Origin: Mesaphorura yosii
Taxonomy: Eukaryota; Arthropoda; Collembola; Poduromorpha; Tullbergiidae
DNA length: 64,000 nt
Direction: 5' to 3'
Assembly (NCBI GenBank): GCA_009869945.1
Contig: WIXG01000127.1
Span: forward strand, 124,001 to 188,000
A program made the position numbers and the translations under genes. Under the pieces are notes generated by a model. That model was not told the DNA's origin and did no database searches. It saw only the letters and a list, made by a program, of their open reading frames with translations. This document shows, in pieces, positions 24,201 through 39,200 of the stretch; positions within the stretch are counted from its first letter, which is position 1, and each line of letters starts with the position of its first letter.

Positions 24201-27200
24201 CCGCATTAGCCGAGGCATGCTTCTCGTTCTATTTAACTAATATTTGTCTCTTTTGACATTTCACAGGGTCCACCACAACCTGGACAACCATTCAAGTTCA
24301 CGGTTGGAGAGAATTGTGATAGGATCAAAGAAGAATTCAATTTCCTCCAAGCTCAGTATCACAAGTAAGTTCTCATCATAGTACGTTAAGACTACGTTGG
24401 GTTCTCAACTTGGCACATATTGAACTACTAGAACTAGTGATGTCCCGAATAAATAAAAAATAATTTCGCATACGCCAAAATGGCAATTGCGCGAAGCAGT
24501 TTATTTTTGTAAGCTTATGATTTATTAAATAAAATTACTCGACATGTTCGCGCTGTCATACTGTAGTTGAGTACTTTCGCCTTAAAAAGAAGTGTGGGTG
24601 TTAAAATTAGTTGCAATTGGACAAACCTTTCTGAATTATTGTGGCAATAACTGGCAAATGACTTACATCGTGATCACGACTCTTCAAGGTAAACTACTGA
24701 CGATGACGACCGCTTTTGGCAAGAATGACAGAACACGATACGCACTGACATAGAACGGACTGTGACAGAAGCACGACCATGTTGAATGTTTGATACGTAT
24801 TGAGAGATAGCCCATAGTTAGTATTTAATTGTTTATTGCAAGACGCGACGCAAAAAGTAACCGAGTAATTTTTTGCCTTACAAGCGAAAGTGATAATGGG
24901 TTTAAATCATCACGATTTTGACATGTTTCTTTGTTTCAATTTATTTAGTCTATCCGAACTCAAGATTGTTTCCCATTTCTGTACATGAATCATACTAAAT
25001 TTTGTACATTGACAGAGAAGTATGTACTGAGACTCAAGTTAAGCAATGATCAAGCGAAATCTGGCGAGAGGAGATTGTGTCGCTTGATAACAGACGCGGA
25101 CGTATAAATCAACTTTATTTCCCCTGGCACAAAAATTAAAAGACATGCTAATTTTTTAATTTATTGCGTTAAAACGGGTACGTCTATTTTGTCTACGAGA
25201 AGATGACAGATGATGAAACATTTCAATCTTTTTGTAAAAGTGGCAAAATATTTTTTGCTCGTTTCTGCTGTTCTTGTTCTCGCTGACGTTTTAAAGTAAT
25301 CAAGTTTCTGAAATGTACATTTTTACGTTAATTTTGAAGTCTTGCATTTCGTGTTTGTGTCTCCATTCTTCCACGATGAAGTTAAGTTATCGAGTCTGGT
25401 GACGGTGGCGTCAAGTCATCTACGGATCTTGAAAATCAGGTTCAACAGTCACTCTGAAATGTCTAATCTTTAAGAAATTTTATGTGTCATTATAATGCTA
25501 GTAATTATACAGTTCACTCTGCAAAGTGAGAATCGCGTCGCGTGAGCTCATGAATACAAAAATTAAATCGTCTTGGTCGTAAAATGCCAAATTACTTAAT
25601 AAGAGAAGGCTTTGGAAATTGAGAATAAATATTTTATGGCATAATCATAATTACGACCTCCGGTAACGCCGATCCTTATATCGTGTCACTCGTCTCTCAA
25701 AATCTCTGCAAATGTATGCAAACACTGCCAATGTAAAAATCACGTTTCTAATTGTACGTTCAGGAGACAAATTTGTATTTTGGCGTGTGTATACACTACG
25801 TGCTTGGAGCTTGGCCAAAGCTGCAGTTGTAACTGACAACAGGATTTGAATTTTGAGTGCGATTCTTCCATATAAAGACGAAGTTAATATTTTTAGTATT
25901 GCTGTATCAATAAATAACACAGATTGTAAAGAATGTAGCAGACTTGAGTCCCGATGGCCGAACCAAAATTGTCAAGTCATTTTTCTCGGTAAGAATGTAC
26001 TATCGCCCCAAGAACTGTGTACAATTCAATTATTTGAGAAGTCAAATGAAATACGATTTGGCCTTTAGTATTTAGCATGTGATTCATTTGTTGTACCTTG
26101 CATTTGATGTTTTGATTGCATTATTAATGAGTCGCATAGTGTTAAAAGAAAGTACAACTTATAATTGTATCTTTCAGAAATGAAGAGCTTAAGGCGTGGC
26201 TGTTATGTCTTTAGTTCTTTGAAGGTGATTAGATATTGTTGTTAGCATCTTCTGCGTGTCTGCTCACATAAGTGAATTGTTGGACATGCTGCACCTGTAT
26301 TGCAACCCCTTGTTTGTGGACTTGTGAAGATGATGATAATTTTAAAGCATTTACCGGACGCAGCAGAAGAATGGTATTATAAATGGCCATGCCTAATTGT
26401 AACTGTATACAGTACATAAAAGTCCACATCTAGAATGATCTCGTTGATCTTGATTATAGCTCGGTATTTGTTTTTGGTGAGCAACACGATAAGAAGTCAG
26501 TCGTTGATTCATCACCAACCACTAGTCTTCCCATCACATCATCGTGCATCGCAGCTAAATATAAAACATGCCTTCAAAATTCCTTTAATGATCAGGGAAT
26601 TAAAATCACGTCTGTAATCTCTACAGTGCGTGTAGAATGGCCCTACAAAGGTTGTCGCGTTCAATCAGATTACCGCACCGTCAATATTTTAACACTACGA
26701 CTACTCGGAGATTGTTTTTGCTCCTTTTGATTTGAATCCTGAGCTTCTCTCTTAATTTGTATATCAATGACCCAATTCATCTCGTGAAAGTGTCGACGAG
26801 TCTCTGTTTAAACGATTAACTGTTCTAGTCTGTCGCTGCCTCCTCATCTCACAACTCATGCAAAGTTTACTTCCACTTGGCTGAACCTTATCCCTCGCCT
26901 CGTGCCCGGCTGATGCGGAGCAGTACACATCAAGTGTGTAAACATGATAAATTATTCATGAGCGAATGTCTTGCCTCCTCGCGCTGAGCGTGAGTGTCCC
27001 AAACCGTTACTTGTTCCGTAATTATTCTGAAGGCACTTTTTCTCTCTGTCTGTATAATTTGCGCAAGCAACCATAACTAATGATAATTATTTGTACATGA
27101 GAGAATTTGCTTCTTTACTTGGTTTGTGCACTGTTGCCTGTCTGCCTGCATATTTCTGTTTCTACTTGCCGAAGCATAAAATTGCATTAAAAGGTTCATC

Positions 27201-30200
27201 CCGCGTTCTCAGCTCCCTTATTTACAATTACAATCTTCAACTTTGACAGGAACTTTGACGCAATCTTGAAAACAAATTTCCCCGAAGCCAGGATTAAAAT
27301 TTTGATTAAAATTCGACGGCGCAGGATCAAGTGACTAAGAAACAATTTTATGTTTACTAATTCTGTGTATACGCATAGCATTGGCCTAAGCTCACAAAAT
27401 AATCTTCCATGAATTATCTCGAGGCATGCCCGTCATGAAACATGATATTATTAACGTGCCACTCATTTAAATCGATATAAAATAATAACAGTAATAATCG
27501 GCTAATCCCAAACAGTCAACAACAGCAGCACGATTCGAGGCAAGCCAAAAGTCACAACTCACAACTACAAAGGGAAGTGAGTTGAGCGATGACGTTGACA
27601 GGTTATTAAAATACTCAACAAATTAAAGTCTCTTGACATACGTATCGCATTCAAAATCTTTCATGGGAACGATTAGCAGAAACAATCAACCAACTGTACT
27701 TTTACGGCGAGTGCCGGGGGAATCGTTGCCCTATTTTGTCCGTATCAGTTTCTTGAGTTGAGTGTGAAATGTTAATTAGATTCTGTAATGAGTACAACAA
27801 CCAAGCGAAACTAAACTTATACCAACGCCTATTAATAGATCGCACGACTTTGACTAGACTCCATGTCGATTGCATTTGAATGCTGCAGGTGAACGCTGAC
27901 GGTGAATGCTATTTGGCACTTGAATGGGAACCTTTGGCATTACAAAGTGAGTGGACTTGGTTTACAATAATAAAAGGTGTGAATTAATTACCACTTATAA
28001 GTGTATGGCTGAGCGCTTAGCGTTTACATTGTACGTGGGATGAGAATGTGATTAGCGAGTCGCGAAACCCATTAAAATGAGTAACACGTATAGATCGCGT
28101 TTCGCGTGTAATTTTTTGCTGTATCATATTACAAGATATGACCTGCAACCACCGCTGCGTCGAGCTGCCAAGCCACCGCAAATCTTTCTCGTCTAATTCC
28201 ATCATTCACTTTCAAGGCTAAAATCTTCAGCGGACAGACACGCAAATCTCACAGCTCAGCATCAACGTCAGCGTCTGCTCGCAATTTACAACACAATGTG
28301 CACTAAATTTTAATCTGACACTTTAAATGACAAACGCGAATACGAGGCGATGTTTGTATGTAATGCTAAGCAGCAGGCTTGTATTAATTACGGGGGATGA
28401 TGGGTAAATAACAATAACAACTCTGGCTGTAATAATAATAGTAGTCATTCGTGTTTCCACTTAAGTCATTGTCTAAGCCGTCGTCTGGGCCTAAGCCGAA
28501 CATGCAGTTGCGCTGCGTTACGAAGTTGTATTGCATTTGCATTATGCATTCATTCATGCGTAGCGTGTAATGTGCAATGTTGATATATTGAAATTTTATG
28601 CCATGTTTTGCTTTTGCTGTTAATTTCATTGTAGTTTGTAAAATTGAAATTTCTCTTTGCGTGACTTTTGAGCCGGATTTTCCTGCTCATTATAATAATC
28701 ATGATAATTATGATACTTGAGCGAATGTGAGCCCATTTTCACAGGCAAAAGTCACGGTGTTGGCACCAGTATGCTCTTCTGTTGTGTACGGGTGTCATAC
28801 GCACGGTATTCATTTAACCATTATATTTGACTTGACAAAAGAACAAGATTTGTATACGTGTATGCGCTTTACGTGTAAATATTTTGTGTTGAACTCATTC
28901 TCATCACAGACAATAAGCCTTCGCGTCGTGGCTCTCGTCCCGCAACAGCAGCAGACGAGCGCTTCTATCGGCCTTTGAACATGATGAAGATGAATATGAT
29001 AATGTATTCTGCGTGCATCGTTTTGAAGTTAACAAGTTTATGACATGGCACAAGCAACGCAACTAGTCTTCACTACACTTCTTGCAGGATTCTACTCGTA
29101 CACCTGAAGACAGTGTTCTCAGGCAGCGTATCTAATGACAAACTTGAATTCCTCGGTATGCCAGAAGCTCGGATCATAATGACTCTTTTTGATTCCTCAG
29201 AAGACGTGGTTCGCATGTCAATATTCAATCAAATTGATCGAACGAGTCCGAGTTCGTGTCAGTGCTTCTTGTTGTTTTAATTCCTGTCAATTCGGCAAGA
29301 AAATTATTCAATCATCGCACGAAGTTTGTTGTTAGGCGACGTGCTGCAACCATGCAAGAAAGCAGTTGGCATTCGGTGATTAACTGCACGAAATGATGAG
29401 CATCTTGTTCTAAAATGGGACTTGATTGGTAAGCTATCAGAAAGGCGGTGGAAATAATCGAAATCACAACTCAGATGAGAAACTCGTTCTCAGCTGTGCT
29501 CTTTGTACATGCCAAGCAGGCTTCAAATTAACTATCGATTCAATTAATTACCGTACTTCATGTTTACTTGCTCAGTCAATAATCAGGATCTAGTCTGGGC
29601 GCATCTTTCTTGTCTCGGATACATCCGGCTTTCGTGTAAAACCATCTGTCAATTCGCTTAGGCTTTGCCTCTTCCCTTCGTGATTATCGGATTCAGTGAG
29701 CAAGCACTTTTGTGCGAATATTCGCCAATTAGACAAACCAAATGACTGTTTGAAGCTAATTATACTTTAAAAATGAAAGTAATATAAGAGGCGCGATGAG
29801 TGTTATAATAATGAAATAAATCGTTTGGCCGGAATCGGAACTTAGCTTCCGAATGAACAGCAGCGCATTAACGACGCGACAGCTTAAAGAAAGTAGGGCG
29901 CACGAGCGCGCGGTTGTTGAACACTTAAAAACACTTTTGTCAAAAGACAAAGGCAATTCACAAGGGCTCCGAACTTTTACATGATTATGCCGCACTGCAT
30001 AATTTGTTCCGAACGTAGTAATGATAACGATTCAATTGCAACAAGAATTGCAGATTTGGCAGATTGACATTTGGCGTAACCGTGTCGCTGAGCGTGTGGC
30101 ATATAAATCAGCAGCGAGTGACAAAATGAAGTAGGAACATGAAATCATGCCAAAATATTTGAATAAGAATAGAATAGATCCTGCTTGACTTGAATTTTTT

Positions 30201-33200
30201 AGCACCAGTACGTGCAGTCAAGAAGTTATATTTTTCTCGAAGATACAACATCATCAGCACAAGAGCAGAATTCACTATGCAAACTTCATGACCACCTCAG
30301 CGCCATGCCGTTCTAATCTATCAAATATCCATGTGCGGAACTAAACATGTTTAATGTACGTAAGTTAAGATAAGAGAATGATTTAATTTTTATGTCCCGT
30401 CTCGAGCCAGGCCATGAATAAGTAATTATCGCCTGCATCGAAGTTCGCATCACTCGTTTATGTTTATGAGGTCTGTAGCCTCACCATCCCTCACATCATC
30501 ATGACATCATGCGCGTAATTACTTCTTCACAAGCGCCATGGGAGACCTCTGAAGCAATAAACTTTACTGTCTCCCAAGTATTATATTATTAACTTCGTCC
30601 GTGTGAGGTTATGGGAGTGCGATTACGAGGCTCGTAATTTATAACAACTTGGCTCGACTTTAGTCATCATATTGAGCATCACGCCAAGCAGCAGTCCAAA
30701 TTGGAGTTCGACGTCTGCTTCTCAAGTTGCCGTTGCTGGCAAGAATGATTGCCTAATGTGGATGAAACAGTTGCAACTGTATCGTGTATGAGAGCGAAGG
30801 TTATCAATAAAAATTTAACTGCTCGTTAATCCGTCCTGTCTGACCTTTGACGCTCACCAATTTTGATTGATATTTACTGTGAGACAATTTTCAAACTTTC
30901 AAATGTGCAGCGTGCAAGTAATTGCATTTATAAATCAAACGAGAACAGAACAAGCACCACTCGACTCCCTCAAGTACAAGTGCCATCATCGCTGACCGCG
31001 GTCACTGCTGTCAAAATAGTACACTTTGAGGAATTAGTTGAACTCCGTTGATGTGTTCTCGGCCGCGTCGTCTATTGCGCAAATATAAACTGCTTGAACT
31101 TTGCCACCTCTCACGAGCATGTCGAGTGCACCGAAAACTTTGCCCGGGCTTGTACTTTGACATGTTCAAAAGTGGCATGAGAGGGCCCTTGCGGTGGCCA
31201 ATTCGCATAGGTCACGTCGAGTCTGGCTTCAAGAGAGACACGATCGGATCATGATCCATTCACTTGAAATTGCAAGCTTGCATTTTGGCATGTCATCAAC
31301 ATCAACGCCGAAATTAATGAATTCAAAACCAGAGTGCTCAATTTTGTCTGAATTTGAAGTGTGTACTCAAGTTGCTTGAGTGAATAAATGTAGACAAATT
31401 AGAATTAGATCACTGATAGATCATGTGAGAAGACAGATGTATGACCTGATCGCGAGCCGAGCATTGAATGAATCATCAGTTGAAGTAGAATGTGCACGTG
31501 ATAAAGATTACTGCGAGCACTTAATAGTTGGATTTCACTGGGAAATCTATTTCAAAATTCCCACCTTTTGGGCTCTCGAAATTCCACGAATTAATCACGC
31601 CAGGTTTACGTTGTCAATATTTCCGATCCGCATTTGAATAGTCTCAACCAGTCTGCCATTGATAGATGGGCTCGTTTTATTGAAGAGTTAGGCTGATGAA
31701 AGTCAGATAGGAATTGCAAATTATACGTTCACGTGATATATGGGGAACAATTTGTCTACGGGCGAGAAAAACACGAATTCCGAGGGCATGTTCTCCGTGA
31801 TGATTTTCTTCTTGAGCTTGTCATAATAATATTAATTTAATATCAAAACAGTGTCATGCTTCTGATGCTTCGAGTGCTTTAGGTTAAAGCTGCGACGTGA
31901 TGGATGACCAGATAGCACAAATTTGACGATTCATACAGTACAGCTTTTGTCTCGTGCCAACCAGACTAGGCAAATCTCAATTTATTACCTCAGTCAGTTG
32001 GGCTTACAAGAAATTTTCTATTCAGATTTCCTCAAGCCATTTGTGAAAAAGAAAATTGCTTAAGTCTTTTCGTTACAATATAATTATGGCTCTCCAATTA
32101 TGTTATCTTATGGATAATTTTTATGGTAGGTAACTAAACAGGCACGAGAGTAATTTTTAAAATGGTTATGAAATTAATTTGTTAAGCCCTCAATGCCTCT
32201 GCCTTGCCTTGCTCGCTTTGCTTCGTGACTGACGGACTCACGCGTAACTTTAAGTGCAAGAAAGCCCACGCGAGACGCGCGTAAATAAGAAGGCAGTAAT
32301 TGCAGCGTGCTAGCTTTCAAGGCACGCTCACTTGTGAAATGTGAATTGTAATCGTAATTACAGATGTTATTTAATTAGACGATAAGAACAAGAACAGCAA
32401 ACGCACGGCGAAGAAGGTGAGCGGGACGGAAATGGATTATTAATTTCATTAGCAACGTTAGCGATTCGATTGCATTGATAAGAGTCAATCCTCTCTAATG
32501 TGTGAGTTTTTGCACTGCCGCCGTCCGCCTTGGACAGGAATTAGTAACGAGTTCACGTCCTTTGCTTGTCTAATTGATTCTTATAAAAAAATAACATGTT
32601 TACAATTAATGCGATTATTTTGAATTGTTGCCAGATTTATATCAACTCATTGCCTGCCTGCCTACATAATCAGAAATCAAATAAAAAGCACAATTCCCAC
32701 TGCCCATTGGCCAGACTAGCACTTTGTACAAAAACTTGTTGTAGATATGGGTACTATACTTATACATTGTAATCTTGTTTTTGCGAATCATCCAAGCGAA
32801 CAACAATTAAATGATATACGGCAATAATTACTGCACATAATAGGTATGGAAATTATTATGTTATCACGTTTCATTTACTAAGCCCGTCTGTCACATTGTT
32901 ACACAGGTGGATGGCTCTCGTTGGCATTGATGGTTTTCTAATGCGTGTTTCAGTTTGCAAGCGAATTCTCCATAATTCATTGCTAATACAAAATTAAAAA
33001 GAATTATTGCCATTGCCTCTCCCGCAACGCAATTGTAGCCTTAGCCATTCTTGGTGCAAGCAACGTAAGCACCAGTGTTATAATTATTAGCATATAAATA
33101 ATGTGGTAAATAAAAAATGAGATTTTAAACTAGTTTAACTGGTTCCAGAATGGAGATGATAAAAGCTTCAAACTAGAATATAAATTATGTTGCATGTGCA

Positions 33201-36200
33201 ATATATTCAAGTTTATGGATCCTCCTGCCGGTTTTTGCTCATTGTGAGCTTTCTCGTCGGCTTTTTATTCCAACTTTGCAAGTCATTGAATTACGACTTG
33301 GGACATGAGACGAAAGTGAAAAGAATGTTGATGTTGATGAGTTGCGAACGGAATTTACTTTCAATTGACTTGAGGCGACTTTTACGTGATGCTAGGTGAC
33401 GGACAATATGCTTAGAATATACAACATCGTAATATTCGTAGTGCTCTCATTTACGATGATCTCTATTTCTGTCTCTTTGCTCTTTACAGCTTGAAATTAG
33501 AATGCGAAAAGTTGGCTAGTGAAAAGATTGAGATTCAGCGGCATTATGTAATGGTGAGTGGTGACTCTTTCTTTTCTTTCTCCTTACACTCTCAATTCTT
33601 TCTTTGCACTGCACGCTTTTGCCTTTGCCTGCTTTTCTACTGCATTGCTGAACATTTTGTAACTCCGCTTGCACTTGTCCTGAAGGCTTTCTAATTAAAT
33701 GCGTTATGACTCCGCGCCTTGCCCCTCCTCAGTGGCATTGGCACCAAAAACAAAAATTAATTATCCGTATCCACGCTTACGCTTTGTTTAAAGTAAGACG
33801 CCTTAGCCAAGTGTATTAACTCGTAATTACACATAATTTGATTCCGGAGATTATACTTTTGTTCGCGAGCATGTTATAATTATAAGCCTTAGTAATGACA
33901 TTTCAAGACGAGAGGATTTATTCCGGATCATAAAAAACTCAGCTGCAGCCAACCAGCAACAAAGCAACAGCGTTACCAGAATTAAAAACACTGTGGCATT
34001 CTTCGTTTCTGTGCGATAATAACAGCCAGCGAAACTACTTAACCGAATAAAATTAATGGTTGCAGCCACAGCCAGCCACATGCGTGGCTTAGCACGCCAT
34101 AATGTTGGTTATAAATAAACCGAGCGTGCTTTTTACTCCGCACCGTATCCGAGATGGTATCAAACGATGAATAATCACGAAAGACGAAGAAGATGTGTGA
34201 AACTTAACTTGAGTTGTCAAGAACAAAAACGCGCACATAAATAAAAGGCTTTTTCATGCATGATATGCGTGCGAAGAACAATGAGACTGGGAATGATGAT
34301 CCTTACGTGCCTGCACGGAGGATTCCTGCACGGCGTCGGCTACGCTGAGCACATGTTTGAGATTTTATTTGTAGATTATAATGGGGATGATTGTATGATA
34401 ATACAAAAATTAAGAAAAATGCAACCAAGCGTGAAGAAGATTGTAAGGGCGAAGAATTAAGGAGAGACGAGCGTAAAGTATTTCAAGTCAGGATCAAGAT
34501 TATGGTATTATGGTTATGGTTACGAAACGACGCGACGACGGAGAGAATGTTACGCGATCCAAGGTCTTAACGGGCAGACCAAAGAGGAGTTCATTTAACG
34601 CACAAAGTGTTTTCGTTCGTTTACACGCACGACTTTCCTCTTTAAAACAGGCGTCAAATCTTCACTGCTGCCTGCTGTTGCTGGCCGTACTCTTGTGTGT
34701 GGCATTTCGTTTTGGTCCAACAACTCGCGACGATGATATTCTGTAATTTTCCTCTTTCGAGGGTAATCTGTTGAGGTTAAATAACAAATACCACTACTCA
34801 TCCGAGAAATCGTAACACATGAAGCGCTCTTTTGTGCGAAAGCATTTGCCACGGCTTTTGCGAGTCGAGTTCGGGCGCAGGAATGTCTGAACTTGTTATA
34901 ACGCTTAACGAGTCAAAATATCATTGTTAACTCAAAAAATCAAGAGTCACGATTTTCTTTCAGGAGAGGCAATTGAATAAGATTTCTTGTTGCTTTGTGC
35001 ACTTGAGATGGAATTTAGGAAGCCAATTGAAGCACATTCGAATTCGTAAGCGGTCCAACCTAAGCGCTGTGATGATTATCTTGAATTCGAAGATGCGATG
35101 CGATACGATGAAGCAAACAGTAATAAGGTGAAGGTGAACTTTCAACTACTCTTCTTCTTGCTCTCTCCTCAAAGATTACGCTCAGTTTTCAACAAAGACA
35201 GATTAATGGACCAACTTTGTTACTTCGCTCTGACGCCATGGAAAGTCGCCTATCGCGTTGAGTGGACGCGACTAACCTTTTAGTCGAGAGGACACAATTT
35301 GATCAGACCCAGGACAAGTTGTGATCTGACAACATTGTAACGATGCTGTTTGCTGGGTAGGGAGGCATTTAAGATATGAAGTTATTCTTGGTATTCCTCA
35401 AGGGTGGTCTGCTCTGCCATGGCTTACACTTTTTTCGTGTAATTTTTCATCATCATCATCTTAGGCCCGTTGATTGTACTTGTTCTTGTATTGCAGGAGA
35501 GCAGTAGTTTAATACTTGTTGAACCATAAACACATCATAACAACAATGATATAAAATATGTATTGTTGAGGCTCAGCATTAGCCTGCCTGCCTGTCTCTG
35601 TTCGGTCTCGAGCAAGTAACCTGATACTGAAAACATGTTTTCTCGTATCTAGGAGATTAGATGCTTTAAAATGTCGTTGTTCTGTACTTGTGTAAAACAT
35701 TTCAATGTTAAATTGTAAATTAACTTGAAAAAGAGTACAAGAGCAAAATATTCCCAAGAGGCAACCAAAATGAAAAGTTCAACTCTTTGAGAGCTAAACC
35801 ATGTTCTCTTTGTTGTACAGCGATACAGGAAAAATGTAGTACGAGCCCTACAATAGTGCAACTGTGGACGGTCGTTACCATTCCAAGCACAGGGCAGAGC
35901 AGTGTCCTAATGTGATGTGATAACGATCATGGCTATAAACTAATTGTAATCAATCAAGTTAATGCACTCGAGCAACACAACCACGCAATTTAATGGATGT
36001 GGATCCCACTTTTTGTAAAAACAAGTCTCACAATGAGAATGGCAAAGGCAATGCGCAATTCACACAATTTAAAAGGCGGAGATCTGCCACGCCGTCGTGG
36101 TAGATTTTATGGGCTGATGACTTTTAGTAATGAAAGGAGCATTATCTATTAGGATTGAATGGATTACATGCAGAATGATTATAGTCCGAGATTGACGATG

Positions 36201-39200
36201 CGATAAGTGTGAATCAACAATGTATCTTGTATCACTTGCGTTCAGTGTTAATGTAAATAACAATTGAATGATTTTTAAGTAGTGGATACGACGTACGGGC
36301 ATAATTGTTTTCGATCAGGTGAGTGAGCATTGTGCACTGAGTTTTTGTTGTAGCGATCGTTGCAGTCGCGAAGTTTATAATTCATTGCAGGCACTCGCAT
36401 TGTATTGTAATCACATTATTATATATGCACGTCATGTTAACCGGTGTATGACTTGACTGAACGTGAACGTGCGGTATTGATGACTTTTAACCAATTTTAA
36501 TTGCGTGCTGTGGCAGTGGCAAGGTTCGCCTCACTTCACACAGAGGAATGTTGCTCATTCAACGTTAAATCCTAAAGCAGGTTGTGGCACTTTAAGTGCA
36601 ATTGATTTTTCTTCGTTCTGCGGAAATGAATTCCAGGCTCACATTCGCATTCGTGATTCAGGTATTTTCACTTTCGACGTAAAAAAGAAGCCCGCAACGC
36701 AGGCAACACAAAAAATACTTTTTCAAGCATGACATAATAATAATTCATTAAATTATAATGGAAATGACTCTCGAATGACTGTGTATAATGTTGGCACGTA
36801 ATGAAACGCGTTAGTTGTGGAATGAAATTAATGACCGAGAGTCGGGATCAAGTCAGGACCTTGAGAGCCGCCGCGTCGGGAGAAAGAACGAGTTGAGTGC
36901 GTGGAAAAAACACGAGAGGAGGTTTCCTCTTTAATAGTTTTGTAATTAGTCATGAAAGAGTTGAAATAAGGTTCTTTCTACTATAAAACCCATTAATGCT
37001 CATGTTTACGATGCATTACATGCATTGTTCTGCTCTGCGCTTTGATGCATGTCGGCGTCTTTTTCGCCGGCTCCTCTTCGAGAGCGTGAGGAGTGAACGA
37101 ATGCGGTCGTCGAGTACGGCGACTGAGAATAATGGTTATTTGTAGTGGGAAAATGTGCAAGATAAATTATCAAGATAGCTGCGTACATTTAACATGTATA
37201 ATTATTCTGACATTCGTGTAATTTCATTCGAAAGCAATGCCCCAATGTATCAGGTGGGTAAACAGAAAACGGTCATTATTTAATTTACATGAATCATAAT
37301 GGCCTATTCGGCGGAGTTGCAGGTTAATGTGAGAACAGTGCAGTAATTAATTAATCAACTAATTATGGTTGAATACAGGAAGAAGTTATTAGTGTCAATA
37401 TGTGCCAATTGAGATACTCGTGTCAATGCAGTTCATTTTATCTCTGTATTCGTATTGCTCATTGTCCATTTTTGTTCTAGCTTGAAAGTTGAGTGTGAGA
37501 AAATGGTTCAAGAGAAGGCCGAGATGCAGAGACATTATGTCATGGTGAGTAAAGCTGGAAGTGACGCAGGCATTATTGCCACCACTCGATCCACAGCTCT
37601 TCCACATTTTCATCCTTCCTTTACTTGCGAACTTTACGCTTTACCTCTTTCATCAACTCTGTAAAATTATCGAATTCCTTATTTCGCAATCTCGTCGAAT
37701 TAAATTCTTCAGTCTTGACCACGAATATTCAGCAAGATCTCCGAGCAAACTGATAAAGGTTGGCTTTGTTGGCGTTGGCAGTTGTGGTTGTACTTTTAAT
37801 GTGGCAGTGCAGTTGTCTTGTACAAATCTGCGTAGTAAATATGTCAACTTAAAAATAAAATGTAAACAAAATGAGCGTTTCTTCTTTTCCCAACTTGAAG
37901 ACTGCTGTAAATTGCAGCAAGAGTCACAACATATTTTGTGAAACAAATCCCAGTCAAACTAAAACCAGAAAAAATGCAGCAACAGAAACGACGACTTCTT
38001 TTTATCACTTCCCTTCCATTTTACTCGCTTTTTACGTCTTTTTCTTGGCACGTTATGAAAGAAGTTTTGTGTGCATGTGTTTATGAGTCCTTTGTCGTGC
38101 TGCTGGCTAGTGAGATTGTGTTACATGATCATTTGCCGATTCCGTCGTCGTGTGTAGGTTTCTAAAGTACAATAGCAGAGATTCGTACACGCGCCCGCGT
38201 GCACATCGACTTTGCACTTGCTCTGTTCATTGTACACTGCGCTTCTGTAATAATAATTTAACGATGATGAGCACAATGACAAAACAAAGGATAAAGAATC
38301 CAGAATAAATCCTGCCTTCTGACTCACATTCCAACTCTAATTTAGTAAACATTTTATGCCCCTTTTTCTCGACATTCTTCATCTGAATAAACACAAACAG
38401 CCAACGCATTGCGAGATAATCCCGGTACCCGGTACGAGAACAAGAAGTAATGAAGAGAGTATTTGTGAAAGTGAGCAAGTGTGAATGGGAAAGATAACCA
38501 CGGAAAATATGGTTTGTGTTGGCAGCAACTCAAAAAATCCCATATTTTTATTTGATATTTCTGGCTGCCGTTACTCGAATAAAGTTGTAGCATATGTGCA
38601 ACTCATTTATTCGCTCAGTCGCAGCGTATAAATTATGTGTACTTTTATGGCAACATGACAGGACACGAGAGACGGAATTCCGCATCCTTTCGTCTGCCTC
38701 TCATTCCAAGATTTCTAATTCAAGATTTATAGCACACTCGCTGTTCGTCTCGCTTTGCGCCTACCAAATAAAACGCGATGCTTAATAGGCACAATGATGG
38801 AACATTTTATGGATCCTCAGCAGTTGATTAGATTAGAGTATTCCTGGGCTCATTAAATGTGTCACCACATTCCTTTTCCCTGTTGCGTTCATTTTAAGAA
38901 ATGGTTCATCTCAAAGTTATTTGCTTATACTTCAGCCAAGTCGTAACTAGTGAAAGTATGGAAAGAGCTAAGTCAAAAGTGAGTTGGAATTGCCTAATTT
39001 ACCCACGAGTTAAGTCTCGTTGGTCGTTCGCATATCCGAAAGACGTGATGATTAACACTTTAAAGTTATCTCCCTTTCCCTTCCGTCTCGCTTCTAACCA
39101 AAGCCAACAGTCTCTTTATTCTTAATGACGCAAACGCTACTCCAGTTTGAACTGTTACTTCGCTACGCTCTCTGTACAGACAAATGCCAAATCCGCTGGT

